Assembly (NCBI RefSeq): GCF_900168325.1
Contig: NZ_FVZE01000004.1
Span: forward strand, 1-64,000
Length of the DNA: 64,000 nt
Direction: 5' to 3'
Origin: Novosphingobium mathurense
Lineage (GTDB): Bacteria; Pseudomonadota; Alphaproteobacteria; Sphingomonadales; Sphingomonadaceae
The stretch's first letter is position 1. Every line of letters starts with the position of its first letter. This document shows positions 54,248-62,994 of this stretch, piece by piece. A model generated the notes under the pieces. That model searched no databases, was not told where the DNA came from, and saw nothing but the letters and a program-made list of their open reading frames with translations. The position numbers and the translations under genes are program-made.

Positions 54248-54664
54248 TCAGTCGGCCGGAACCAGCCCGCTGTCGATAGCCGTACGCACCCCTGCGGGCC
54301 ATTCGGTGGGGCGGTGGTTGGTAAGATCCATGCAGACCAGAACGACCTGCGCGCGTAACCGGACACGTCCTTCGCCCGCAAAAACCACGCGAATGGTGCA
54401 ACTTGTGCGGCCAAGGTTAATCGGGTCGATGGTAATATCAAGATGGTCGCCCAAACGGCTTGGAGAAATGAATTCGGTCTCCAGCTTGACCGTCGGCACG
54501 CCGATCTGATGGCCCAGGTGCATGGTCGCGAAGTCCATTCCCAGGTCCTGCGCGAACCAGTCCTCGACTGCACCGTTCAGCATTTCGAAATAGCGGGGAT
54601 AGAAGACGATTCCCGCCGGGTCGACGTCTGCGAAGCGCACTTGCGCGGTGGTGGTAAAGGGCAT
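54248..54664 (-). CDS. 4-hydroxybenzoyl-CoA thioesterase-like hotdog protein
   Basis: A 138-residue hotdog thioesterase. The active-site motif is VRFADVDPAGIVFYPRYFEM with the conserved Asp, as in 4-hydroxybenzoyl-CoA and gentisyl-CoA thioesterases. In this cluster it would release the free hydroxyaryl acid from its CoA ester, linking the aryl-CoA hydroxylase to the ring-cleaving cupin. The start follows AGGACC and lies beyond the MarR stop, with a 12-base overlap. Confidence 0.88.
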   Translation of the reverse strand: MPFTTTAQVRFADVDPAGIVFYPRYFEMLNGAVEDWFAQDLGMDFATMHLGHQIGVPTVKLETEFISPSRLGDHLDITIDPINLGRTSCTIRVVFAGEGRVRLRAQVVLVCMDLTNHRPTEWPAGVRTAIDSGLVPAD

Positions 54665-54675
54665 CGGGTGCGGTC

Positions 54676-55137
54676 CTAGCGAATGGATGACTTGAGCTGG
54701 GTCAGCAGAGCGAGCAGTTGTTGCTGATTCTCTTCGGAAAAATCTGCGAGTGCTTCGCGGACCCATCCGTGATGTGCCTCTGCCAGAACGCGAAACTGGT
54801 CGCAGCCTTTTGGTGTCAGCGAGACGATCGCGGAACGCCTGTCCTCGGGGTCCGGTTGCGAATTGACCAGACCCTGATCGAGCAACTGGCGAACGATGGC
54901 CGTGACGTTGCCATTGGAAACCAGAAGGGCACGGGACAACTCGCCCATCCGCATGCCTTCCCGGGCGCGATCGAGCGTCGCCATGATGTCGAACCGGGGC
55001 AGCGTGGTTCCGAACTGGTCTTCAAAATTCCGACGAAGTCGCTTCTCGATCATCTTGGCACAATCAAGCAAGCGGATCCAAACGCGCAGATCCAGTGTGC
55101 TTTCAGGTCTGGTCTTATCCTTTTCCATAGGCGCCAT
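54676..55137 (-). CDS. MarR-family regulator
   Basis: A 153-residue MarR winged-helix regulator. The recognition region is MGELSRALLVSNGNVTAIVRQLLDQGLVNSQPDPEDRRSA (only its core is cited), and the wing DPEDRRSAIVSL is typical. It is cotranscribed with the thioesterase. A symmetric element (CCTTAT-N4-ATAAGG) overlaps its ribosome-binding region, which suggests autoregulation. It is distinct from the second MarR gene at 57661. Confidence 0.9.
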   Translation of the reverse strand: MAPMEKDKTRPESTLDLRVWIRLLDCAKMIEKRLRRNFEDQFGTTLPRFDIMATLDRAREGMRMGELSRALLVSNGNVTAIVRQLLDQGLVNSQPDPEDRRSAIVSLTPKGCDQFRVLAEAHHGWVREALADFSEENQQQLLALLTQLKSSIR

Positions 55138-55141
55138 GGCT

Positions 55142-55157
55142 CCTTATTCTCATAAGG
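55142..55157. promoter_or_regulatory. Inverted repeat at the start of the first MarR gene
   Basis: CCTTATTCTCATAAGG has six-base arms and lies four bases before the MarR start codon, partly over the AAGGAG ribosome-binding site. It is different in sequence from the AGTTGCAT palindrome, so the two MarR proteins may have separate targets. Confidence 0.55.
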
Positions 55158-55246
55158 CGCTCATAGTGAATGGTGCCGGGATGTCCATTCCTGCAAGCAT
55201 AAAGTATTTTGCGTCCTTCCGGGGCGATCTGGAAGGTTGCCAAACT

Positions 55247-57568
55247 TCAGGCCCGCGCGCCTTCCGCCTGCTGTCTCGCCGTGCGGAGCGCAAGGACATG
55301 GCCTGGCTTGTAAGGACCGGGCACGGGATGTTCCTCATAGCCAGCCGAAGTCGCTGCCCGCAGCGTCCACACAGGATCGAACAAGTGGGTACGACCGAGT
55401 GCGACAAGATCGGCCCGCCCTGCGGTGAGGATCGAGTTGACCTGGTCCGCATCGACAATGTTGCCGACAGCAATAGTCGGGATTCCCGCCTCGTTGCGGA
55501 TCTGGTCGGCAAAGGGCGTCTGGAACATGCGACCGAAGACCGGGCGCGCTTCCGGCGCCGTTTCGCCGGCAGAGACGTCGACGATATCGACACCCGCGCT
55601 GCGCAGAAGCGTGGCAATTTCCACTGCTTCCGTTGGCGTTATGCCGGCTGCTCCGACCCAGTCATTGGCCGAGATGCGCACGGCCAGCGGCTTTTCCTGT
55701 GGCCAGATGGCGCGCACCGCTTCGATTACCCGCAGCGGGAAGCGCATGCGATTCTCAAGGCTGCCGCCAAACTCGTCACTGCGTTCGTTCATGACTGGCG
55801 TAATGAAACTGGACAGCAGATTGCCGTGGCCAGCCTGGATCTCCAGCATGTCGAAGCCAGCCTCGTCCGCACGTACGGTGGCGTCGACGAATTGCCGGAT
55901 GATCTCGTCCATGCCTCCCGCATCCAGCGCCTTTGGCACCAGGCCACCCTGTCGCCAGGGGTGTGCGCTGGCTGACACGATCGACCAGGGTTCGTCCATG
56001 GCTTGGTCGTACCCCTCGTTTTCGACAGGAACCTTGCAGGCTGCACGTGCGCCGGCATGACCGATCTGTGCGCAAGTCTTGCCTGCCGAATGCTGGTGCG
56101 CGAAGGAATTGATCGCGGCCCAGCGTTCAACGTGAGCGTCGTCCCACAGGCCAGGGCAAGCTGGGGTGGTGCGCCCTTGCGGACTGACCGCCAGCATTTC
56201 CGTAATTACAAGACCTGCGCCGCCCAGTGCTCGAGAGCCGTAATGGATCGAGTGGAAGTCGTTCGCGAAGCCGCCTTCATCAGCCGAATATGTGAGCATG
56301 GCGGGTACCACCACACGGTTTGGCACCGTCATGCCCCTGAGCGTAAACGGCGTGAACATGGGCTGGACCGGGACATTGCGGTTCTGGTTGCCCGACCAGA
56401 ACCAGCGCTCCAGTCCTTCAAGCCAATCGCGATCGCGCAGACGCAGGTTTTCGTGGCTGACGCGCTGCGATCGGGTCATCAGCGAATAGGCGAACTGCGG
56501 AAGGTCAAAACCGAGGTAGCGATCCAAAGTCTCGAACCATTCGGTGGAGTTGCGGGCCGAGTTCTGGATTTTGAGGACCTCGACATGGCGCTCCTGCTGA
56601 TACTCGGCGAGCGCAACGGCCAGTTCCTCGCGTGCGGCGGTGCCTCCTTGTTTGATCTTGGGCCGGTCGAGAACCTGCGCCAGCTTGATGGCGTCTTCCA
56701 GGGCCAGTTTGGTACCCGATCCGATCGAGAAATGAGCGGTATGTGCCGCATCGCCCAACAGGACGACATTGTCGAAGGACCACTGGCGGCAAAGCACCCG
56801 CCGGAAGTTGATCCAGGCTGCCGATCCGCGCAAGTGCGTGGCGTTGGAAATGAGAGGATGGCCATCGAGGTGGCGGGCGAAGATCTTTTCGCACAGGGCG
56901 ATGGACTCAGCCTGTTCCATCCGATCGAAGCCGAGCCCCGTCCACGTTTCCGGAGAGCATTCGACGATAAAGGTCGAATGCGTCTCGTCGAAGCGATAGG
57001 CGTGCGCCCAGATCCAGCCCGCATGGGTTTTCTCGAAAATGAAAGCGAAGGCTTCAAACAGTTTCGTGGTGCCCAGCCACGAGAACGTGTTGCGCCTTAC
57101 CTGGATGTCGACGTCGAACTTGTCCTCATATGCGGTACGCACCATGGAGTTGATGCCGTCTGCCGCCACGATCAGGTCGAAATCCGCAAACTTCGAGAGG
57201 TCCGCGTCGAACTGGGTCTCGAAGTGCATCACGACGCCAAGTTCGTGCGCGCGCGCCTGCAGTATCTGGAGAAGGTGCTTGCGGCCGATGCCGATGAAAC
57301 CGTGACCTGACGACGTGACCGTGTTTTTACCCACGGTGACATCGACGTCGTCCCAGTGCGCGAAGCTGTCGGCAATGGTCGCGGCACTGACGGCATCGTT
57401 GGCCTGCAGGTTGGTAAGTGTCTGGTCGGAAAATACTACGCCCCAGCCAAACGTGTCACCCGAACGATTGCGCTCAAAGACGTGGATGTCATGAGAAGGG
57501 TCACGCAGCTTCATCGAGATCGCGAAATAGATGCCGGCTGGTCCGCCGCCTAGACAGGCAATGCGCAT
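55247..57568 (-). CDS. Bifunctional aryl-CoA 5-hydroxylase/OYE (salicylyl-CoA or 2-aminobenzoyl-CoA type)
   Basis: A 773-residue fusion. The N-terminal half is a FAD monooxygenase: CLGGGPAGIYFAISMKL at the start and VVLLGDAAHTAHFSIGSGTK for the second FAD motif. The C-terminal half (from about residue 395, beginning FTPFTLRGMTVPNRVVVPAM) is an Old Yellow Enzyme barrel. The same architecture occurs in salicylyl-CoA 5-hydroxylase and in 2-aminobenzoyl-CoA monooxygenase/reductase. With the thioesterase and gentisate-type cupin beside it, 5-hydroxylation of a salicyl- or anthraniloyl-CoA is likely. AGGAGAAC precedes the start. A degenerate MarR-type palindrome lies 38 bases upstream. Confidence 0.9.
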   Translation of the reverse strand: MRIACLGGGPAGIYFAISMKLRDPSHDIHVFERNRSGDTFGWGVVFSDQTLTNLQANDAVSAATIADSFAHWDDVDVTVGKNTVTSSGHGFIGIGRKHLLQILQARAHELGVVMHFETQFDADLSKFADFDLIVAADGINSMVRTAYEDKFDVDIQVRRNTFSWLGTTKLFEAFAFIFEKTHAGWIWAHAYRFDETHSTFIVECSPETWTGLGFDRMEQAESIALCEKIFARHLDGHPLISNATHLRGSAAWINFRRVLCRQWSFDNVVLLGDAAHTAHFSIGSGTKLALEDAIKLAQVLDRPKIKQGGTAAREELAVALAEYQQERHVEVLKIQNSARNSTEWFETLDRYLGFDLPQFAYSLMTRSQRVSHENLRLRDRDWLEGLERWFWSGNQNRNVPVQPMFTPFTLRGMTVPNRVVVPAMLTYSADEGGFANDFHSIHYGSRALGGAGLVITEMLAVSPQGRTTPACPGLWDDAHVERWAAINSFAHQHSAGKTCAQIGHAGARAACKVPVENEGYDQAMDEPWSIVSASAHPWRQGGLVPKALDAGGMDEIIRQFVDATVRADEAGFDMLEIQAGHGNLLSSFITPVMNERSDEFGGSLENRMRFPLRVIEAVRAIWPQEKPLAVRISANDWVGAAGITPTEAVEIATLLRSAGVDIVDVSAGETAPEARPVFGRMFQTPFADQIRNEAGIPTIAVGNIVDADQVNSILTAGRADLVALGRTHLFDPVWTLRAATSAGYEEHPVPGPYKPGHVLALRTARQQAEGARA

Positions 57569-57605
57569 AGTGTTCTCCTGATTTGCTTCAGGCTTAAACT
57601 AATAT

Positions 57606-57621
57606 GGTTGCACATGCAAGT
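57606..57621. promoter_or_regulatory. Degenerate MarR-type operator upstream of the aryl-CoA hydroxylase
   Basis: GGTTGCACATGCAAGT matches AGTTGCATATGCAACT at 13 of 16 positions. It lies between the second MarR gene and the hydroxylase gene, both read leftward. Confidence 0.6.
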
Positions 57622-57660
57622 TGTATGAGCTGGAGCCCATCAGGGAATTTGTGCCTGAGC

Positions 57661-58125
57661 CTAGTCGAGGTTGTCGTAGAGCCGTCCGAGCAGGTCGAGC
57701 AACATGGAGAAGTCCCCGGCCGAGAAGCCGCGGATGATCTTTTCGTACAGTGGCGAGGTTACCTCGCGCGCAGCGGCCAATTTCTCGCGCCCGTCATCGG
57801 TCAGGGCAATCTCGGTCACGCGTCCGTCCGTTTCGCTGGGTGCCGTAACAATGAGGCCGGCCTTCGTCATGCGCTCAACGATGCGCATCATGGTGGACAG
57901 ATTGATAACCGCCGACTTTGCTACCTGTCCGATCGCCAGGGGTTCATGTTCGCCCAGAATCATGATCACGCGCCAGGTGGGTATGTCCAGGCCGATGCCG
58001 CGCAGGTCCGACTCGATGACCACGTTGTATCGGCTTGCAGCCCGATTGAGCAGATAGAAGGGATAGGCGTCGAGGCGAAAGTCTTCTGAACCCGGGTTCC
58101 CGAAAGGCCGCAAATCCTCGCTCAT
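57661..58125 (-). CDS. MarR-family regulator of the aromatic cluster
   Basis: A 154-residue MarR regulator. The winged helix is in IGQVAKSAVINLSTMMRIVERM and the wing SETDGRVTEIALTDDG. The N terminus (DFRLDAYPFYLLNRAASRYN) is typical of dimerisation helices. The start follows AGGAGTTAAGG. A perfect 16-base palindrome lies 41 bases upstream, between it and the divergent cyclase gene, and imperfect copies stand before the hydroxylase and the nitrilase/dioxygenase pair. So it is the likely repressor of the whole cluster, relieved by an aromatic ligand or CoA ester. Confidence 0.9.
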   Translation of the reverse strand: MSEDLRPFGNPGSEDFRLDAYPFYLLNRAASRYNVVIESDLRGIGLDIPTWRVIMILGEHEPLAIGQVAKSAVINLSTMMRIVERMTKAGLIVTAPSETDGRVTEIALTDDGREKLAAAREVTSPLYEKIIRGFSAGDFSMLLDLLGRLYDNLD

Positions 58126-58165
58126 CCTTAACTCCTGAGGCGGTAGACGCCTATTTTGACATTTT

Positions 58166-58181
58166 AGTTGCATATGCAACT
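58166..58181. promoter_or_regulatory. Perfect palindromic MarR-type operator
   Basis: AGTTGCATATGCAACT is its own reverse complement. It lies in the divergent promoter between the second MarR gene and the cyclase-IorAB operon. Confidence 0.8.
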
Positions 58182-58228
58182 TAATAGGATACTCTCGCAT
58201 CTAATGGTCCAACAGGAGGTCCAAGTCC

Positions 58229-59002
58229 ATGACAGACATACTTGCCACTTTTGCGCAGGCTCTTGCAGCCGGTGACATCACCGTTGTCGATCTGACCCAG
58301 ACTTTAAGCGAAGACACGCCCTTGTTGGTCCTGCCCGATCCATTTGGCCAGACCGCCGCGTTCTCGCGCCAGGAGATATCGCGCTACGACGAGCGCGGCG
58401 TGGCATGGCACTGGAACAACTTCACGGTCGGCGAACATACGGGCACGCATTTCGATGCGCCGGTGCACTGGGTGACGGGCAAGGACCTGCCCGACAACAC
58501 TGTCGACAAGGTGCCGCCAGGCAAGCTGGTCGCGCCGGCAGTCGTGCTCGATTTCTCCGCGCAGTGTGCCGCGAACCCGGACTTCCTCCTCAAGGCGGAG
58601 CATATCAAGGAATGGGAAGCCGAGCACGGCGACATTCCGGCTGGCGCCTGGGTTCTGTTCCGTACCGACTGGTCGAAGCGGGACGTCGATGGCTATACCA
58701 ATCGTCGTGAGGACGGCGCGCATACGCCTGGCCCGGACGCAGATGCGATCCAGTATCTGCTCGAGCGTGACGTGCTTGGCCTTGGGGTCGAAACGATCGG
58801 TACAGACGCGGGGCAGGCGCATCTGCTCGATCCCATGTACCCGGCCCACACGCTGTTGCACGGTGCCGGCAAGTATGGCCTCCAGTGCCTCGAGAACCTC
58901 GACAGGTTGCCCGCTACCGGTGCGATCGTGATCGCTTCGCCGCTTAAGATTCGCGGTGGTTCGGGCAGCCCTCTTCGCGTCCTGGCGCTCGTTTCGGAGT
59001 AG
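58229..59002 (+). CDS. Cyclase-family metal hydrolase (isatin hydrolase-like)
   Basis: A 257-residue protein of the cyclase family, which includes kynurenine formamidase and isatin hydrolase. The metal motif is H70-T-G-T-H74-F-D76-A-P-V-H80. The length of 257 is closer to isatin hydrolase than to the shorter KynB. Isatin hydrolase opens the lactam of isatin to isatinate, a 2-oxoacid. The next gene begins seven bases after its stop, and that operon encodes a 2-oxoacid oxidoreductase, which suits an isatinate product. There is no signal peptide. Confidence 0.85.
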   Translation: MTDILATFAQALAAGDITVVDLTQTLSEDTPLLVLPDPFGQTAAFSRQEISRYDERGVAWHWNNFTVGEHTGTHFDAPVHWVTGKDLPDNTVDKVPPGKLVAPAVVLDFSAQCAANPDFLLKAEHIKEWEAEHGDIPAGAWVLFRTDWSKRDVDGYTNRREDGAHTPGPDADAIQYLLERDVLGLGVETIGTDAGQAHLLDPMYPAHTLLHGAGKYGLQCLENLDRLPATGAIVIASPLKIRGGSGSPLRVLALVSE

Positions 59003-59008
59003 GGTCAG

Positions 59009-61153
59009 ATGGCGGAACGTTCATTCAAGAAGGAAGTGACGAAGCTCACGGCCGGTGCAGGAGAGACCTTTACAGGTGAGGGCATCCTGGCCGTTACCAA
59101 GGGGCTCCTGCAATCGGGCGTTGCCTATGTGGGCGGGTACCAAGGCTCACCGATCAGCCATCTGATGGACGTTTTCGCCGACGCCAACGACTTGCTTGAG
59201 AGCTTGGGGGTGCATTTCGAAGCGAGCGCTTCGGAGGCGACGGCCGCTGCGATGCTGGCGGCATCGGTGAACTACCCCTTGCGCGGCGCGGTTGCATGGA
59301 AGTCGGTCGTCGGCACCAACGTCGCGTCGGACGCGCTATCCAACGTCGCCTCGGGCGGCGTTACGGGCGGTGCGCTGGTGATCGTGGGCGAAGACTACGG
59401 CGAAGGTTCCTCGATCATGCAGGAGCGCACCCATGCTTTCGCAATGAAGTCGCAGATGTGGCTGATCGATCCGCGGCCAAATCTGCCGAGCATCGTCGAG
59501 TCGGTGGAACAGGGCTTTCGCCTGTCCGAAGCTTCGAACACACCGGTCATGCTCCAGCTGCGGGTTCGTTCTTGCCACATGACGGGTTCTTTCGTGGCCA
59601 AGGACAATGTGCGCCCACCGCTTACAGTGGGCGAGGCCGCGGCCGCGCCGACGCGAGACCTCGACCGTATCGTGCTTCCTCCTGCCAACTTCCTGCATGA
59701 AGTCGAGAAGATCGAGAAGCGTTGGCCGGCAGGCATCGCATATGTACGCGATAACAAGCTCAATGAATGGTTCGGCCCTGGGGAGACCGACGAAGGCATC
59801 GGGCTGATCGTTCAGGGCGGGCTTTACAACAACCTCAACCGGGCGATGGAGTTGCTCGGACTGGCAGATGCCTACGGGGTCAGCAAGCTGCCGATCTACT
59901 GCCTCAACGTGGTCTATCCGATCATCCCGGAGGAAGTCGCCGACTTCTGCAGGAACAAGCGCGCAGTCTTGATCCTTGAAGAGGGTCAGCCCGAGTTCAT
60001 CGAGCATGAACTCAATACGCTGGTGCGCCGCGCGGGCCTCGATACCCGTGTTGTCGGCAAGGATGTGCTTCCGCGCTCTGGCGAATACACGGCCGACGTC
60101 ATACGCAAGGGTCTGGCCAAGTTCCTTGCCAAGGAAGCGCCGGCGCTTGCGCCAGAACTGGAAGCCGCCAACCCCTTGCCGGCGCCGGTTGCGAAGGAGA
60201 TCCCCCAGCGTCCGGCAGGATTCTGCACCGGCTGCCCGGAGCGTCCGATTTTCACGGCCATGAAGCTGGTGGAACGCGAGTTGGGCCCCACGCACGTTTC
60301 GGCAGACATCGGCTGCCACCTGTTCTCGATCTTGCCGCCGTTCAACATCGGCAATACGACCATGGGCTACGGCCTCGGTGCGGCAGGTGCCTCGGCCTTC
60401 AAGCCGAAGGATGGCAAGGGTTCCAAGCGCTCGATCGCGATCATGGGGGACGGCGGGTTCTGGCACAATGGCCTGACCTCGGGCATCGGCAATGCGGTGT
60501 TCAACAAGGACGACACCGTCACCGTCATCATCGATAACGGCTATTCGGCAGCCACAGGCGGGCAGGATATTCTCTCGTCACGCGCGGATAACGCCAACCG
60601 GGTAACGAAAAACCCGATCTCGAAGGCTGTGCGCGGCGTGGGTGCGCGTTGGGTTCGAGAGACGCATCGGACGTATGACGTACCGGCAATGCGCGACATG
60701 TTGCGCGAGGCACTGACCACCCCGGAAAAGGGCCCCAAGGTCATTGTCGCCCAGTCGGAATGCATGCTGAATAAGCAACGCCGCGAAAAGAAGCAGAAAG
60801 CGGCGGATCTGCGTGCCGGCAACCGCGTGATCCGCGAACGTTTTGGCGTCGACAGCGATACCTGTACCGGCGATCACAGCTGCATCCGCCTTTCTGGCTG
60901 CCCCTCGTTGACGATCAAACCCAACCCGGACCCTTTGCGGCAGGACCCTGTGGCTCACGTGGAGAATTCGTGTGTGGGTTGCGGGCTTTGCGGAGAAGTC
61001 AGCCATGCGGCCGTACTGTGTCCGAGCTTCTACCGTGCACGCATCGTGGCCAATCCGGGGCGCTTCGAGCGTATCAAGGCGAAGATCAGCGGCGCGATCA
61101 TCGGCCGCTGGCAGGCGAACGTTGAACGCGGTCGGGCTGCACGGGCTTTCTAA
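59009..61153 (+). CDS. Indolepyruvate-type 2-oxoacid:ferredoxin oxidoreductase, alpha (IorA-like) subunit
   Basis: A 714-residue thiamine-diphosphate enzyme of the IorA family. The N-terminal region GEGILAVTKGLLQSGVAYVG is the pyrimidine-binding domain; MGDGGFWHNGLTSGIGNAVF with IDNGYSAATGGQD is the ThDP/metal motif. The C terminus carries a ferredoxin-like 4Fe-4S region, with cysteines in CTGDHSCIRLSGCP and CVGCGLCGEVSHAAVLCP. It should convert a 2-oxoacid plus CoA to an acyl-CoA with reduction of ferredoxin. Next to the cyclase the substrate may be isatinate and the product anthraniloyl-CoA. The start follows the cyclase stop by seven bases. Confidence 0.92.
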   Translation: MAERSFKKEVTKLTAGAGETFTGEGILAVTKGLLQSGVAYVGGYQGSPISHLMDVFADANDLLESLGVHFEASASEATAAAMLAASVNYPLRGAVAWKSVVGTNVASDALSNVASGGVTGGALVIVGEDYGEGSSIMQERTHAFAMKSQMWLIDPRPNLPSIVESVEQGFRLSEASNTPVMLQLRVRSCHMTGSFVAKDNVRPPLTVGEAAAAPTRDLDRIVLPPANFLHEVEKIEKRWPAGIAYVRDNKLNEWFGPGETDEGIGLIVQGGLYNNLNRAMELLGLADAYGVSKLPIYCLNVVYPIIPEEVADFCRNKRAVLILEEGQPEFIEHELNTLVRRAGLDTRVVGKDVLPRSGEYTADVIRKGLAKFLAKEAPALAPELEAANPLPAPVAKEIPQRPAGFCTGCPERPIFTAMKLVERELGPTHVSADIGCHLFSILPPFNIGNTTMGYGLGAAGASAFKPKDGKGSKRSIAIMGDGGFWHNGLTSGIGNAVFNKDDTVTVIIDNGYSAATGGQDILSSRADNANRVTKNPISKAVRGVGARWVRETHRTYDVPAMRDMLREALTTPEKGPKVIVAQSECMLNKQRREKKQKAADLRAGNRVIRERFGVDSDTCTGDHSCIRLSGCPSLTIKPNPDPLRQDPVAHVENSCVGCGLCGEVSHAAVLCPSFYRARIVANPGRFERIKAKISGAIIGRWQANVERGRAARAF

Positions 61154-61286
61154 GGTTTCATGCCTTCCCGATCTTGCATTGGGGAAGGCACTGGCGAAGC
61201 CGCCGGCGACGAGGGAGCGGTTCCCAACCCGCTCCCTCCAGTCGCCCGGCCGCCGGGAAATGACAATGTGACGAGGGACAAACGCG

Positions 61287-62762
61287 ATGACACTTAATGC
61301 CGCAGCAACGTCCGAGCGCCTGACTATCGCCATCCTCGCCCTTGGTGGACAGGGCGGCGGGGTTCTGGCTGATTGGATTCAGGAAGTCGCCCTTGCTGAA
61401 GGCTGGCTGGCACAGGGTACCTCGGTTCCCGGGGTCGCACAGCGTACCGGCTCGACAGTCTATTATGTCGAACTGGCGAAGCCGGACGGTTCGGGCCGCC
61501 TGCCGGTCATGGCGCAGATGCCGATGCCGGGTGACGTTGACGTTGTGGTCGCCTCTGAACTGATGGAAACCGGGCGCGCGCTGCTGCGCGGGTTCTCGAC
61601 TGCGCAGCGCACCACACTGATCGGATCGACGCATCGCATCTATGCCATTGGCGAGAAGCAGGCGATGGGTGATGGGCGCGGCAACGGTGAGAAGATACTC
61701 GAGGCTGCGCATCAGCGCTCCAAGCGGTTCATCGGCTTCGACATGGAAGCAGCGACCGATCGTTCGGGGAGCGTGATCAGTGCGGTCATGTTCGGTGCGC
61801 TGGCGGGAAGCGGAGCGCTGCCGTTCCCTACCGAAACCTTCCACGCCGCGATCGAACACAGCGGTATCGCTGTGAAAAGCAATCTCAAGGGCTTTCAGGA
61901 AGGCTTCGATCTGGCCCAGCAGCCGGTCGCAATGCCTGATGAGACGGTCCATGCGGTGCCTGTGCCGACCACCGTGCAGGGCCGCGCCCTGGCTGATCGC
62001 ATTGCCGCATCCTTGCCTGAAGTGGCGCAAGCGAACGCCCTGCATGGGGTAGCGAAGTTGATGGACTATCAGGACGGTTCCTATGCTTCGCTTTATCTCG
62101 ATCGTCTGGAACGGATCAGTGCGCTGGACGCCGCACCGTTTGAGCTGACTGCGGAGGCCGCACGCCATCTTGCGCTCTGGATGAGCTATGAGGACACGAT
62201 CCGGGTCGCCGACCTGAAGACCCGTGGTAGCCGGCTTGACCGTGTGCGCGGCGAAGTGAAGGCACAGGACGATCAGTTGCTGTCCATCACGGAATTCATG
62301 CACCCACGCTTGCAGGAAGTCTGCGAAACGCTGCCTGAGGGCATTGGTCGGAGAATTCTTGGAAGCAAGGTGCTTTCTGGTTTCCTCGGGCGTTTCTTTA
62401 CCGAAGGGCGCCATGTCGAGACGACAAGCCTGCGCTGGTTCCTCGCACTGCGTCTGGTGGCCGCGATGCGCAAGTGGCGTCCGCGTTCATTACGCTATTA
62501 CGAAGAGCAGGTGCGGATCGAGCGATGGCTCGGTTTGATCGGCAGCGAGGCACAAAGAGATTGCGCCGTCGCGTTGGAACTCGTGCGTTGCCAGCGTCTG
62601 ATCAAGGGCTACGGCGAGACATTCGAGCGCGGTCTGCGCAATTATGAGCGCATCATCGCCGAGCACCGTCACCAGCCTCGCGACGCTGCGGAGATCCGCC
62701 GACTTCGCGATCTGGCACTGGCCGATGACAAGTCGTCCTCGCTGATGGAGTCGATTGGCTAG
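61287..62762 (+). CDS. Indolepyruvate-type 2-oxoacid:ferredoxin oxidoreductase, beta (IorB-like) subunit
   Basis: A 491-residue partner of the IorA-like subunit. The N-terminal ALGGQGGGVLADWIQEVALA and GTSVPGVAQRTGSTVYYVEL are the conserved POR-gamma-type motifs; the long C-terminal region matches the DUF6537 extension of fused IorB proteins. The gap to the IorA-like gene is 133 bases, yet the two belong to one message by strand and function. No ferredoxin gene is present, although the alpha subunit holds its own cluster region. Confidence 0.9.
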   Translation: MTLNAAATSERLTIAILALGGQGGGVLADWIQEVALAEGWLAQGTSVPGVAQRTGSTVYYVELAKPDGSGRLPVMAQMPMPGDVDVVVASELMETGRALLRGFSTAQRTTLIGSTHRIYAIGEKQAMGDGRGNGEKILEAAHQRSKRFIGFDMEAATDRSGSVISAVMFGALAGSGALPFPTETFHAAIEHSGIAVKSNLKGFQEGFDLAQQPVAMPDETVHAVPVPTTVQGRALADRIAASLPEVAQANALHGVAKLMDYQDGSYASLYLDRLERISALDAAPFELTAEAARHLALWMSYEDTIRVADLKTRGSRLDRVRGEVKAQDDQLLSITEFMHPRLQEVCETLPEGIGRRILGSKVLSGFLGRFFTEGRHVETTSLRWFLALRLVAAMRKWRPRSLRYYEEQVRIERWLGLIGSEAQRDCAVALELVRCQRLIKGYGETFERGLRNYERIIAEHRHQPRDAAEIRRLRDLALADDKSSSLMESIG

Positions 62763-62994
62763 GAGAAGGCAAGCCTCCGGGCATTTCCGGGCCGGATCTG
62801 CGCGACTTCGGGAAGAAGTGCCACCTGTCGCTGGAGCAGACTGGCCGTATGGCAGATTTGCATCGCCTGCATGTTGTTGCGAGGGAGGCAGGCCTACATC
62901 TTCAGAGCAGTTGACCTCGAGCACGGGCTACTTACATCTCCCTGCGGCGGTTTGCCGCCGGAGAGGATCAGGAAGGCTTGAAGGAGGCAATTGA
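62763..62994. other. Short intergenic segment
   Basis: About 230 bases after the IorB-like gene. It holds a plausible GGAGG ribosome-binding site at its right end, used by the frameshifted frame that follows. No promoter-like or RNA element stands out. Confidence 0.4.
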
